Shown: in pieces, positions 33,658 to 42,224 of the stretch
Layout of the letters: the number at the start of each line of letters is the position of its first letter
How positions within the stretch are numbered: position 1 is the first letter of the stretch
DNA from: AG25 sp035517615
Lineage (GTDB): Bacteria; Gemmatimonadota; Gemmatimonadetes; Gemmatimonadales; GWC2-71-9
Length of the DNA: 64,000 nt
NCBI GenBank assembly: GCA_035517615.1
Contig: DATIYM010000011.1
Coordinates: forward strand, 1-64,000
Direction of reading: 5' to 3'
Program-made: the position numbers and the translations under genes
Notes under the pieces: generated by a model
Databases searched by the model: none
What the model was told of the DNA's origin: nothing
What the model saw: the letters and a program-made list of their open reading frames with translations, nothing else

Positions 33658-35451
33658 ATGACCGACGGACGTCCCACACTCTCACTTTCCATGCGGAACC
33701 GCAGCCACGCCGTCCGTAAGTTTGCCGCGGCGTTTGCAAACCTCACCAAGTTGAGCGGCGACGAACAATCGATCTTGCTCATACTCGCTGTGGTGATCGG
33801 CATCGCCGCGGGTGGGGCGGTCACGATATTCTATAAGACGATCGACGTCGTACAGCGGACCGTGCTGCACGCAGCCACTCATGCCGGACTACCAGATGTG
33901 CTGCTCATTCCCGTCGTCGTCGGGCTGGGCCTCGCCGCGTGTCGCGCGCTCGTGCATTGGGGCGCCGGCGGGTCCGCCGGGGAAAATATTCCCGATGTGA
34001 TGTACCGCGTGGCCGTCAAGGGCGGCGTGATCCACTCCGTGCCTGTTCTGGTGAAGACGGCCGCGGCCGCGATCGTCATCGGGACGGGCGGATCGGTGGG
34101 GGCGGAGGGCCCCGTGGTCGTGCTCGGCGCCGCCGCGGCCTCGCGCATCGGCCGGTGGTTGCGGTCGTCCCCGAATCGACTCCGAACGCTAGTCGGGTGT
34201 GGGGCCGCCGCCGGGATCTCCGCGGCGTTCAATGCCCCCATCGCGGGCGTAATCTTTGGCATCGAGAAGATCCTCGGCGGTGCCGGAGGAATGGCGCTGG
34301 CCCCGTTCGTCGTCGCGAGCATCCTCGCCGCCACCGTCGGCCGGGCCGTCTTCGGCGATCATCCCGTCATCGCGCTCCCCGCCGAATTCGGCATACACTC
34401 GGGGTGGGAGCTGCTGCTCTACGTGGCGCTGGGGTTCATCACCGGTACCGTCGCCGTGCTCTACTCGCGGGGTGTTTGGAAGATGCAGGACGTCTTCCGG
34501 CGTGTGCCTTCGGCACCGCTGCAGGTGATGCTCGGCGCCGCGGTCCTCGGGGGGCTCGACTTCGTTTTCCGCGCCGACCTATGGGGACACGGGCATGAGA
34601 GCCTGAACATCGGCGTGGTCACGTCCCGCACGGCATCATTCCTGGTAGCCCTGGCCTTGGCCAAGCTTATCGCCACCGCCGTCACATTCGGCGCCGGCGG
34701 AACGGGAGGAGTCTTCACGCCCGCGCTCTTCATCGGCGGTACGCTGGGGGGCGCGTGCGGCGTCGCCGCGGGGATGCTCCTACCCGCCTGGCATGTGGCG
34801 CCCGGCGCTGTGGCTCTCGTCGGCATGGGCGGCCTCGTTGCCGGAGCGACCCACGCTCCCCTGACGGCCATCATGATGGTGTTCGAGATGACACGCGACT
34901 ATGGACTGATCCTGCCCTTGATGCTGACCAGCGTGGTGGCCTACGTCATCGCGCGGCGCCTGTATCCGGAATCCATTTATACCGAGTGGCTGGTACGCCG
35001 AGGTGTCGTTCTGTCGCATGGTGCGGACGCCGCGGTCCTTGCGCGTACAACCGTAGCCGAATGCTTCAACCCCGAACCGATGACGCTGCGCGAAGAAGCC
35101 GACCTGCATGAAATCGTCGCCTCCACAAGTGAGAGCCGTCAGACCGCCTTTCCCGTGGTGAGTGTCGACGGCCGGCTCGTGGGCATGCTTGGCCGAGAGG
35201 CCGTGCGAGAGGCCCTCGAGAATGGAGAGCATATCGCGCAGCTCCTTGTTGCCGGCGACCTCATCCGTGGGCACGCTGATCGTGTGACGCCCGAAGATTC
35301 GTTGCTCACGGCTTTGCGTCGCCTGGGCGCCAATGACGTGGACCAGCTCCCGGTCGTGGACGCCGCCACTGGTGAGTCGCTGCTCGGGGTCGTGAGTCGC
35401 CAGGATTTGATGGCGGCTTACGAACGGGAGCTGACTAAAGAAAGACATTGA
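33658..35451 (+). CDS. ClC-family anion channel/transporter with CBS domains
   Basis: The product is 597 residues. The membrane part (about 38-430) holds the ClC signatures GAEGP (gating Glu E150) and GGVFTPALF. The position matching the proton glutamate E203 of E. coli ClC reads Lys (FGIEKI), so proton-coupled exchange as in E. coli is doubtful. Two cytoplasmic CBS domains follow (about 450-590). GGAG lies 8 bp before the ATG at 33658. The frame is open further upstream, but the tRNA-side sequence does not look coding. It faces another ClC gene. Confidence 0.9.
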   Translation: MTDGRPTLSLSMRNRSHAVRKFAAAFANLTKLSGDEQSILLILAVVIGIAAGGAVTIFYKTIDVVQRTVLHAATHAGLPDVLLIPVVVGLGLAACRALVHWGAGGSAGENIPDVMYRVAVKGGVIHSVPVLVKTAAAAIVIGTGGSVGAEGPVVVLGAAAASRIGRWLRSSPNRLRTLVGCGAAAGISAAFNAPIAGVIFGIEKILGGAGGMALAPFVVASILAATVGRAVFGDHPVIALPAEFGIHSGWELLLYVALGFITGTVAVLYSRGVWKMQDVFRRVPSAPLQVMLGAAVLGGLDFVFRADLWGHGHESLNIGVVTSRTASFLVALALAKLIATAVTFGAGGTGGVFTPALFIGGTLGGACGVAAGMLLPAWHVAPGAVALVGMGGLVAGATHAPLTAIMMVFEMTRDYGLILPLMLTSVVAYVIARRLYPESIYTEWLVRRGVVLSHGADAAVLARTTVAECFNPEPMTLREEADLHEIVASTSESRQTAFPVVSVDGRLVGMLGREAVREALENGEHIAQLLVAGDLIRGHADRVTPEDSLLTALRRLGANDVDQLPVVDAATGESLLGVVSRQDLMAAYERELTKERH

Positions 35452-35650
35452 TGAAGAGCTAATCCCTCAGGCCGCGCGCGCCCTTGTGCGCCGGTTTCAC
35501 ACGCCTTGGTTCAGGAGTTCAACATGTACCGCTGGGGTGGCCGCACGCTCATCGATGCCGCCGGGATGCGACGGCACGAACGAGTGCAGGCGCGCAGCAA
35601 GACCCTGTCGGTTCGCGCTTACGTCGTTCGATCCCTATGCATTGACCCGA

Positions 35651-37345
35651 TTACCACTGGTCGATGTGGCGCTGGAGATCCGCGAGCTCCCCGGCGGTCG
35701 TCACCAGGATCACACGGTCTCCCGGTTCGAGGGTCATGCCACGCTGCGGCATCACCATGGTCTCCCCCCGAACCACGGCGAGAATGCCGGTATTGTCCCC
35801 CAGTCCCGCGAGCCCGCCATTCTCGGCTGCTGGCGGGAGCTCCCGAGGGGCGCTCTGCGGCCTGAGGACGCCCAAAACCAGACGGCGATTCCCCGGCAGC
35901 TCGACGGGAATCCCTGTCTGCAACAGCGCAAGCAAGTCGATGTGACCAACATCCGATTGGCCGGGGAGTGAGCGCTGCTTCAAGAGTCGCAGTGCAATCT
36001 TCAGGTGCTCCGCAAGATGCGCCGGTGAATCCGCGCGCTTCTGCACCTGCGCCTCGTAGAGGCTCTGATACTTGACGTATACGCCGAGCCTCCGTTGCAC
36101 CAGATAACTCAGCGTCACAGTCAGTGCGGCGGGCACGAGCAGGCTGTAACCGCCCGTCATCTCCGTGACCATCATGAGCGTCGCGACAGGGACGTGAGCA
36201 CTTCCCGCGAACACCGCGGCCATCCCGACAATGACAAATGGGGCAGCTGGCTGATGGGTGACTGCAGCCAAGAGCCCACCCAGCATGGCTCCGGTAAAGA
36301 GGGTGGGCGCGAACACGCCGCCTGACCCGCCGGAAGAAACCGTCATACTCATGGCCACTGGTTTCAGGAGGACGAGCGCGAGCAGGGTCCCGACCGCCAG
36401 ATGCCCATCGATCGCCTCTTGCATCCAGCCGTAGCCTCCCCCGAGCACTTGCGGACAGACAAGAACCAAGCCGCTTGCGAGTAGTCCTCCGAGCGCAGGT
36501 TTCAGTTCCGCCCGAATTTTCAGGAGGCGAAATGCATCCCGCGCGCCGTAGAACACCAGCGGGACCATCGTCGCGACGAGACCCGCACTAACACCCAACA
36601 CCACATACCACGCGTTGTCCCAGGAACGCGCCAGCAGGAGATCGCCCGGCACTCTGAACAGCGGCCGCCAGCCCACGAACACGCCGTTGAGCGCGTATGC
36701 GATGATGGATGCGAGCAACGCGGGCAGCAGCGCGCCCGCCTCGAATTCCACATCCGCGTACAGCACCTCGACCACGAAGAGCGCCGCCCCGACGGGGGAG
36801 CGAAAGATGGCCGCGAGTCCCGCCGCGGTGCCGACGAGCAGCAGCCGTCGGCGGTCGGCTCGGCTGCGCCCTGTGGCGCTGGCGTACCACGAGCCGACCC
36901 CCGCGGATGCGAGCGCAATGGGTCCCTCGCGACCCGCGGCCCCGCCGGATCCAATCGTAATTGCCGAGGCGAGGAGCTTGACCGGCGTGACGCGAGCCCG
37001 CAGGGCCCCGTCCGAGCGGTGAAAGGCATGCACCACGGTATCGGTCCCATGCCCCTCGGTCTCGGGTGCCAGCCGCTGAACCAGGACCCCCACGATCAGT
37101 CCGCCCAGTGCCATTGCGACGGGGATCAGCCAGAGACCGTGCGGTCCGATGACTTCCCGGAGAACGCCGCCTTCGTCCGGGAGCCCCGGGGGGCGGTACC
37201 CTGCGAAGTCGATCAAGAACAGACGGGTAGTCGCGCCGAGGAGTGCAGTGAACAGCTGCGCGGCCGCCGCCCCCGCCACACCGAGGAGGACCACGTCGAG
37301 CACGAGGCTCGGTCGCTTGCCCCACCGCCCGAGGCGCAGGGTCAT
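35651..37345 (-). CDS. ClC-family anion channel/transporter with TrkA-C domain
   Basis: The product is 564 residues. ClC motifs GREGP and GGVFAPTLF are intact, and the site matching the E. coli proton glutamate is Val (VVEVLY), as in channel-type members. The C-terminus (about 430-564) is an RCK/TrkA-C-like ligand-sensing domain (ILAVVRGETMVMPQRGMTLEPGDRVILVTT), not CBS. It converges on the CBS-type ClC gene with 199 bp between stops. The two are distant relatives, not a recent duplication. Confidence 0.9.
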   Translation of the reverse strand: MTLRLGRWGKRPSLVLDVVLLGVAGAAAAQLFTALLGATTRLFLIDFAGYRPPGLPDEGGVLREVIGPHGLWLIPVAMALGGLIVGVLVQRLAPETEGHGTDTVVHAFHRSDGALRARVTPVKLLASAITIGSGGAAGREGPIALASAGVGSWYASATGRSRADRRRLLLVGTAAGLAAIFRSPVGAALFVVEVLYADVEFEAGALLPALLASIIAYALNGVFVGWRPLFRVPGDLLLARSWDNAWYVVLGVSAGLVATMVPLVFYGARDAFRLLKIRAELKPALGGLLASGLVLVCPQVLGGGYGWMQEAIDGHLAVGTLLALVLLKPVAMSMTVSSGGSGGVFAPTLFTGAMLGGLLAAVTHQPAAPFVIVGMAAVFAGSAHVPVATLMMVTEMTGGYSLLVPAALTVTLSYLVQRRLGVYVKYQSLYEAQVQKRADSPAHLAEHLKIALRLLKQRSLPGQSDVGHIDLLALLQTGIPVELPGNRRLVLGVLRPQSAPRELPPAAENGGLAGLGDNTGILAVVRGETMVMPQRGMTLEPGDRVILVTTAGELADLQRHIDQW

Positions 37346-37700
37346 TCTGCCATCACGCGCGGTTCACCCATGAGTGATACGTATGGAGATCAATATTTCT
37401 TCCGCAAGAGACTCGCTCTTTTGAGCGTGCTTCGATTCGGGACGCGCGCTGCTGGGCGAGCGTATGTATGCCAAACATATTGACAGCAATTCAATTCTGT
37501 CAGGGAGCGCCGTGGCGCCGCGCAAGAACCATCGGTAAGGCCCACCCTGTTTCCACCAGCATCGTGGGCCTAGCCGCTGTGCGGTTGTGCAGCACATCGG
37601 CTCGGTACTCCACGGCCGGCCGCCGCTTCAACGCCCCACGTCCCATCGTCCGAGCACGAGTACGAGACCCGCCGCGCCAGTGCGGGCCCAAAGGGCTTCT
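37346..37700. other. Intergenic region with adjacent inverted repeats
   Basis: This 355-bp gap between the divergent ClC and TonB-receptor genes has no convincing gene. It holds two neighbouring inverted repeats: ATGT(N7)ACAT at about 37464-37478, and TGACAG(N10)CTGTCA at 37481-37502. The latter is symmetric and operator-like. The region is less GC-rich than its surroundings near 37370-37500. Confidence 0.5.
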
Positions 37701-37730
37701 TGACAGAATCCGTCCCGATCAGTCGTTCTA
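37701..37730 (+). promoter_or_regulatory. ECF-type promoter 1
   Basis: TGACAGAATC at 37701 and AGTCGTTCTA at 37721 recur with identical spacing at 43771. This one is 40 bp upstream of the TonB-receptor start, whose operon encodes an ECF sigma factor, so autoregulation is likely. Confidence 0.65.
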
Positions 37731-37770
37731 TGTATCCCGGCCCGAGTGTGCGGGAGGGAGATGAGGACTG

Positions 37771-40275
37771 ATGCGGAGGGTCGGCGACTCGGTTGGGATG
37801 TCGTGGCTCGCCCTGACGACGCTGGTGCTCGTCGGCACGGCGCCCCTCGGCGCGCAAGCGGCCCTGTCACCCGACACAACCCTGCCGGCGGGAACGATCG
37901 TAGGCTCGGTCGTGGCGGCGGAGACGAGCATTCCCCTCGAGGCCGCAGTGGTCGTGCTCGAGCCCGCCCCCGGTGGCGCGTTACCCGCCCCCGCCCATGG
38001 CTCATCGTTCCTGCAAGCGGGTCGGGCCGCCCGCACGGATGCGAACGGAGCGTATCGCTTCGACGGACTCGCCGGCGGCAATTATACGCTGCACGTGCAG
38101 CGACTCGGCTATCGGCCAGCGACGATCGAAATCGACCTCCAGAGCCAGTCGCCGTTTCGCGTGTCGGTAGGTCTCGTGGTTCTCCCGATCATGCTCGAGC
38201 CGGTCGAGGTCACCGGGCCTGCCCCTCCTCTCGCGTTGCGCATGGATCCCGACTCGGCGGCGGAGGCGCGCCTTGCGGCGCAGGCGGACCTCCGTCGCCG
38301 CTTTCTCGTGACCGATGCGCGCTCCCTCACCAACGCGGACATGCTCGAGGCAGTCACACTCGGCGAGACCGATCTGTTTCGCGCCCTGCAGCGCCTGCCC
38401 AGTGTCACCACGCGCGACGACTACTCCGCCGAGCTGTGGACCCGCGGGTCACGATGGACCGATACGCGCGTGACATTCGACGGCTTGCCGCTCTTCAGCC
38501 CGCTCCATGTGGGCGGCGTGTTCGCTGGCGTCGACCCCGACGTGATCGGATCGGCCTTCTTTCTTCCCGGGGTACGACCCGCCTCCTCGGCAGAGGGTGA
38601 TGCCGCGACGCTCGACCTGGCGACGCGGCCAGCCATGGATCCGGGCTTCCACGCCGTGACCGAGCTGTCGATGATCAGCGCCCGGACTGTGCTCGAGCAC
38701 GCCGCCGGTAGCGGACCGCGGTGGGTGCTGGGACTGCGCCGCTCGTACGTGGATTTGGCGACGTCGTTCCTTGGCGCCGTGGAGAACGACTCGACGATTC
38801 CCGTGCCGTACGCGTTCACCGACATTGCGGGCCGTTTGGATGTCCCGCTGGGCAGTGGCCGCGCCCTCGAGGTCAGCGGGCTCATGTCCAGAGACGCGGT
38901 GCACGGTACGGTCCCGCACCTGCTGCAGCGCAGCCGGGGAAACTGGGGTGACGGGCTGCTGCGTGCGAGCCTTGTGACGCCGCTGTCCGGGCTCACCGCC
39001 CGCTTCACGGCCGGGGTGAGCGAGTACGATGTCCAGGTCGAAGACACGAGCGCCGTTCCCGACGGCGGGAGCGGCGCCTTGGTCCCCTTCCCGGCGCACA
39101 CGCAGAGTGGCATCCGCTATGACCTGTTCGAAGGGGTGTTCGCACCTTCAAACGGCGGTGACTGGACGGCGGGATACCAGATCGTCTTCCAGCACCTCGA
39201 TTATGCGGGCCCGAGTCCAACGAGCCAACCCGACAGCGGGCTCGCACCCCCCGTGCGCGAGTTCACGGGAGCGACCCAGGTCGTCGCGCTGTGGGGAGAA
39301 CGACCGCTGAAACCGGCGGCGAAACTGACTCTGAAACCGGGATTGCGACTCGAACTCGGGCCTCCACTGGCCAACCTGCCCGAAGTCCGCATCGCCCCGC
39401 GTTTGGAGGGTCGCTACACCGTCGCGACGAATTTCATCGTGTCGGCCGGGTACGGGCGGACCTTCCAGTACGCGCAGGCAGTGGGGCCTGCCGGCAGCGG
39501 GGTTGGACCGGAGCTCCACCTCTCGGATGTCTGGCTCCTCGCCGGCGACACGGTGCCCGCAATCCGCGCCGACGTCGTGACCGCGGGCGTGGAGTACTCG
39601 ATCGGCGGATGGATCACCGCGCTCGACGTGTACCGGCGCTACGCCACCGGCGTCGCCGTGCCCGATCCGACACCGGGTCCCTTCCTCGCTACGCGCCCGC
39701 TCTTCGTTTCCGCGAACAATCTGGCGCAGGGGGCCGAAGCCTCGGTTCGCAGACTCGCTGGCCCGTGGACCGCGTCGGCCTCCGTCACCGTGAGCCGCTC
39801 CGATCTCATGGCGCGAGGTTACCGCTACCCCGCGCCGAACGATCGACGCGTCGTGCTGCACGCCACGCTGCTGTTCCGCGCGGCGCCAGAACTCCATGTC
39901 GGAGGGGCGCTGACATCGGCGAGCGGGGCTCCGTTCACCCGATTCATCGGTTCGATCGAGACCTGGCAGCCGAGCCTCATGCCGTACGCCACGCTGCCCT
40001 ACGCCGCGGCGCCGGGCGGGAGCGTCGCGCCGGGCTATACGTCGCTCGACGTCCTGGTCGACTGGACGCACGCGGCCAAGGGGTGGACGTTGGGCGCGTT
40101 CCTGCAGCTGCGCAACGCGCTCGGCGCCACTAATGCCGTGACCTATGCCGGATCGGTCGAGGGATGCGTGGGCGGCGCGCCGCCCTCGAAAGTCCAGGTG
40201 GCTCCGGGAGTATGTGACTACTACGTGCGCAGCGTCGAGCGAATCCCGCTCGCGGGTCTGCGTGTGTCATTCTAG
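37771..40275 (+). CDS. TonB-dependent-receptor-like outer-membrane protein
   Basis: The product is 834 residues. A signal peptide (cleavage near GAQA) is followed by a carboxypeptidase-regulatory-like domain (about 40-125, GTIVGSVVAAETSIPLEAA, LHVQRLGYRP). A plug (about 180-290, with LPSVTTRDDYSAELWTRGS) precedes a barrel ending LAGLRVSF. It probably imports or senses a ligand at the outer membrane. GAGG precedes the ATG, and an ECF-like promoter lies 40 bp upstream. The sigma gene starts 3 bp after its stop. This resembles surface-signalling receptors, though a FecA-type N-terminal secretin/STN domain is absent. Confidence 0.8.
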   Translation: MRRVGDSVGMSWLALTTLVLVGTAPLGAQAALSPDTTLPAGTIVGSVVAAETSIPLEAAVVVLEPAPGGALPAPAHGSSFLQAGRAARTDANGAYRFDGLAGGNYTLHVQRLGYRPATIEIDLQSQSPFRVSVGLVVLPIMLEPVEVTGPAPPLALRMDPDSAAEARLAAQADLRRRFLVTDARSLTNADMLEAVTLGETDLFRALQRLPSVTTRDDYSAELWTRGSRWTDTRVTFDGLPLFSPLHVGGVFAGVDPDVIGSAFFLPGVRPASSAEGDAATLDLATRPAMDPGFHAVTELSMISARTVLEHAAGSGPRWVLGLRRSYVDLATSFLGAVENDSTIPVPYAFTDIAGRLDVPLGSGRALEVSGLMSRDAVHGTVPHLLQRSRGNWGDGLLRASLVTPLSGLTARFTAGVSEYDVQVEDTSAVPDGGSGALVPFPAHTQSGIRYDLFEGVFAPSNGGDWTAGYQIVFQHLDYAGPSPTSQPDSGLAPPVREFTGATQVVALWGERPLKPAAKLTLKPGLRLELGPPLANLPEVRIAPRLEGRYTVATNFIVSAGYGRTFQYAQAVGPAGSGVGPELHLSDVWLLAGDTVPAIRADVVTAGVEYSIGGWITALDVYRRYATGVAVPDPTPGPFLATRPLFVSANNLAQGAEASVRRLAGPWTASASVTVSRSDLMARGYRYPAPNDRRVVLHATLLFRAAPELHVGGALTSASGAPFTRFIGSIETWQPSLMPYATLPYAAAPGGSVAPGYTSLDVLVDWTHAAKGWTLGAFLQLRNALGATNAVTYAGSVEGCVGGAPPSKVQVAPGVCDYYVRSVERIPLAGLRVSF

Positions 40276-40278
40276 GGA

Positions 40279-40788
40279 ATGAATCTCGACGCCGTGTTCG
40301 CGGAGCACCGGGATGCGGTGTGCCGCTATGTCACCCGCTACACCGGAGACGCGGACCTGGCGGAGGACATCGTGCAAGAAGTGTTTTGGCGGCTGTCTCG
40401 GCGGCCGTTCGGTGCGCCCACTCACGTGAAAGGATGGTTATTCCGCGTGGCGACGAATCTCGCTAAAGATGCGCGCAAGGTGGCGCGACGCCGGCAGGAG
40501 CTGGCGTTGGTCGCCCGAGCCGAAAGTCCGGCGGCCGCCCCGCTTGACCCGAGCGAGCTGCTCGAACGTGCTGAGTTGCGCCGGAGAATCCGTTCGGCGG
40601 TGGCCGGCCTGAGCGACAAGGAGCGCACCGCGCTGTTGTTGCGCGAGGAGGGTTTCGCACACCACGAGATCGCGGCGGCGGTCGGCACGACCACGGGGTC
40701 CGTGGGAACGCTGGTCGCGCGGACGCTCGCGAAACTCGCGCAGCGACTCGAGCTCGAGCGCGGCGTCATGGAAGGACAGGGCCGATGA
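40279..40788 (+). CDS. ECF RNA polymerase sigma factor
   Basis: The product is 169 residues. Region 2 lies at about 1-70 (YTGDADLAEDIVQEVFWRL, the core-binding and minus-10-melting helix). Region 4 lies at about 105-160 (LSDKERTALLLREEGFAHHEIAAAVGTTTGSVGTLVARTLAKL, minus-35 HTH). It starts 3 bp after the receptor and overlaps the anti-sigma gene by four bases, so it is tightly coupled to both. It probably reads the two matching promoters at 37701 and 43771. Confidence 0.92.
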   Translation: MNLDAVFAEHRDAVCRYVTRYTGDADLAEDIVQEVFWRLSRRPFGAPTHVKGWLFRVATNLAKDARKVARRRQELALVARAESPAAAPLDPSELLERAELRRRIRSAVAGLSDKERTALLLREEGFAHHEIAAAVGTTTGSVGTLVARTLAKLAQRLELERGVMEGQGR

Positions 40789-41537
40789 GTCTCAGGACCG
40801 AGATGGTGGAACCGCACTTGGACGACGGCGCCATCATGCGCCTGCTCGATCGTGAAGCAACCGCCGTGGAGCACGAGCCCCTGGCGACGCACGTGGAGAC
40901 CTGCGGACAGTGCCGCCAGCGGCGGGACATGCTTGCCGCATTGAGCCGGGAGATAACCGAAGCGCTCGTACGATCCGACCCGGCGCCGCGCGTGTTCGTG
41001 CGTGCGCGTCGCGGCCGAATGCCTTCCGTGGTGTGGCGCTCATGGCCCGCGGCCGCCGCGATCGTGCTGCTCGTCGGGGGGACGATAGCCGTCGCCGCCC
41101 CTGTGCGGATGTGGATGGCCGAGAGTTGGATCGGGCTGCGCGAGCTGCTTCATCCCTCCGGCGGGACCGAGCACGCTCAGATACCAGCACGGGAGCAATC
41201 ACCCGCGGGAATGGTGTCGTTCGTTCCCGAAACGGACGAACTGACCGTGCGCATTGCCAACCGGCAGGCCGAAGGGGCGCTCGTGTTCGAGGCAAGTCGC
41301 GCATCGACCGCATCGGTCACCGTGCGGGGCCAGGGCGATCGCGAGGCGGTTGTGGTTCTGCCGGACGAGCTCCGGATCGCGAACATGGCGGCGTCGCGCG
41401 CAACCTACCGCATCACATTACCCGCGCGACTGCGAAGCGTGACGGTGGTGGTGGGCGGCGATCGGCCCGTGAGCCTGGCACCGCTCGCGTCCGGCGACAG
41501 CCTGATCATCGATTTGAGCGTGAATGCCCGGCGCTGA
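40785..41537 (+). CDS. Zinc-finger anti-sigma factor, membrane anchored
   Basis: The product is 250 residues. The N-terminus carries a ZAS-type motif H36-x3-C40-x2-C43 (HVETCGQC). One transmembrane helix lies at about 85-105, and a periplasmic beta-rich domain of about 140 residues completes it. It should hold the ECF sigma factor at the membrane until a periplasmic signal arrives. It overlaps the sigma gene by 4 bp (ATGA). Confidence 0.85.
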   Translation: MSLRTEMVEPHLDDGAIMRLLDREATAVEHEPLATHVETCGQCRQRRDMLAALSREITEALVRSDPAPRVFVRARRGRMPSVVWRSWPAAAAIVLLVGGTIAVAAPVRMWMAESWIGLRELLHPSGGTEHAQIPAREQSPAGMVSFVPETDELTVRIANRQAEGALVFEASRASTASVTVRGQGDREAVVVLPDELRIANMAASRATYRITLPARLRSVTVVVGGDRPVSLAPLASGDSLIIDLSVNARR

Positions 41538-41540
41538 ACG

Positions 41541-42224
41541 GTGAAAATTTCCGCGCTCGCCGCGATTGGCGCCGTCTCGGGTGTGCTTGGCGGCTGCTCG
41601 AACGGCCCGACGGGTAGTCTCTCGACCGTCGCCGACTCCACGGGGAAGCTGGTCGTCTCTCCCGCGCTCCAGACGCGCAGCGCTGGAGACACGGTGCGGT
41701 TCGCCACCGTGCGGGATTCGAGCCTCACAAGCGTAGGAGATTCCGGTCCCGTGATTTGGATGGTGAGCGATTCGCGCGTGGCGACGCTCGAGCAGCAGGG
41801 CGCGTGGTGGGCCGTGGCCCGCGCACTTCATGTCGGCACCACAACCATTACCGCCGCGCACGGCGCCCGCGCGGCGTCCGCGGTGCTCATCGTCAGTGGG
41901 ATGCACCTGGTCATCACCGCGCAACCGAGCACCGCGGTAGCGGGGGTGCCATTCGCCGCGCCGGTCGTGGTCACGATTGCCGACACGGCGGGGCAACCCA
42001 TCGCCGGAGCCGACTACTTCGTGACGGTAGCGCTCGATAGTAATCCGAACCAGGCGACGTTCGCGGGCTCGCTGGCCGCGACCGCGATGAACGGGGTCGC
42101 GACACTTTCTCCGCTCTCGGTCCTGAAGGCTGGCGGCCCGTACACGTTCACTGCCTCCGCGAACGGCTACCTGTGGGCACGCAGCGAGCCATTCATTGTC
42201 ACGGTGAAGCCCGGCGGGCCATGA
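41541..42224 (+). CDS. Ig-like-domain lipoprotein
   Basis: The product is 227 residues from a GTG directly after the anti-sigma gene. The lipobox is VLGGC. An N-terminal BIG2-like segment (VSPALQTRSAGDTVRF, VIWMVSDSRVATLEQQG) is followed by a 100-residue Ig-like module (LVITAQPSTAVAGVPFAAPVVVTI, GVATL). The same module recurs in the next two or three genes. It is probably surface or periplasmic. It overlaps the next gene in ATGA. Confidence 0.7.
   Translation: MKISALAAIGAVSGVLGGCSNGPTGSLSTVADSTGKLVVSPALQTRSAGDTVRFATVRDSSLTSVGDSGPVIWMVSDSRVATLEQQGAWWAVARALHVGTTTITAAHGARAASAVLIVSGMHLVITAQPSTAVAGVPFAAPVVVTIADTAGQPIAGADYFVTVALDSNPNQATFAGSLAATAMNGVATLSPLSVLKAGGPYTFTASANGYLWARSEPFIVTVKPGGP

Noticed and set aside
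35524..35865. Small rightward frame with AGGAG before its ATG in the gap between the two ClC genes
   Set aside because: It runs into the antisense of the ClC gene with Arg/Pro/Ser-rich shadow composition; only the first 40 codons could be real.
37364..37597. Leftward 77-codon frame in the ClC to TonB-receptor gap
   Set aside because: No ribosome-binding site, no recognisable domain and mixed composition.
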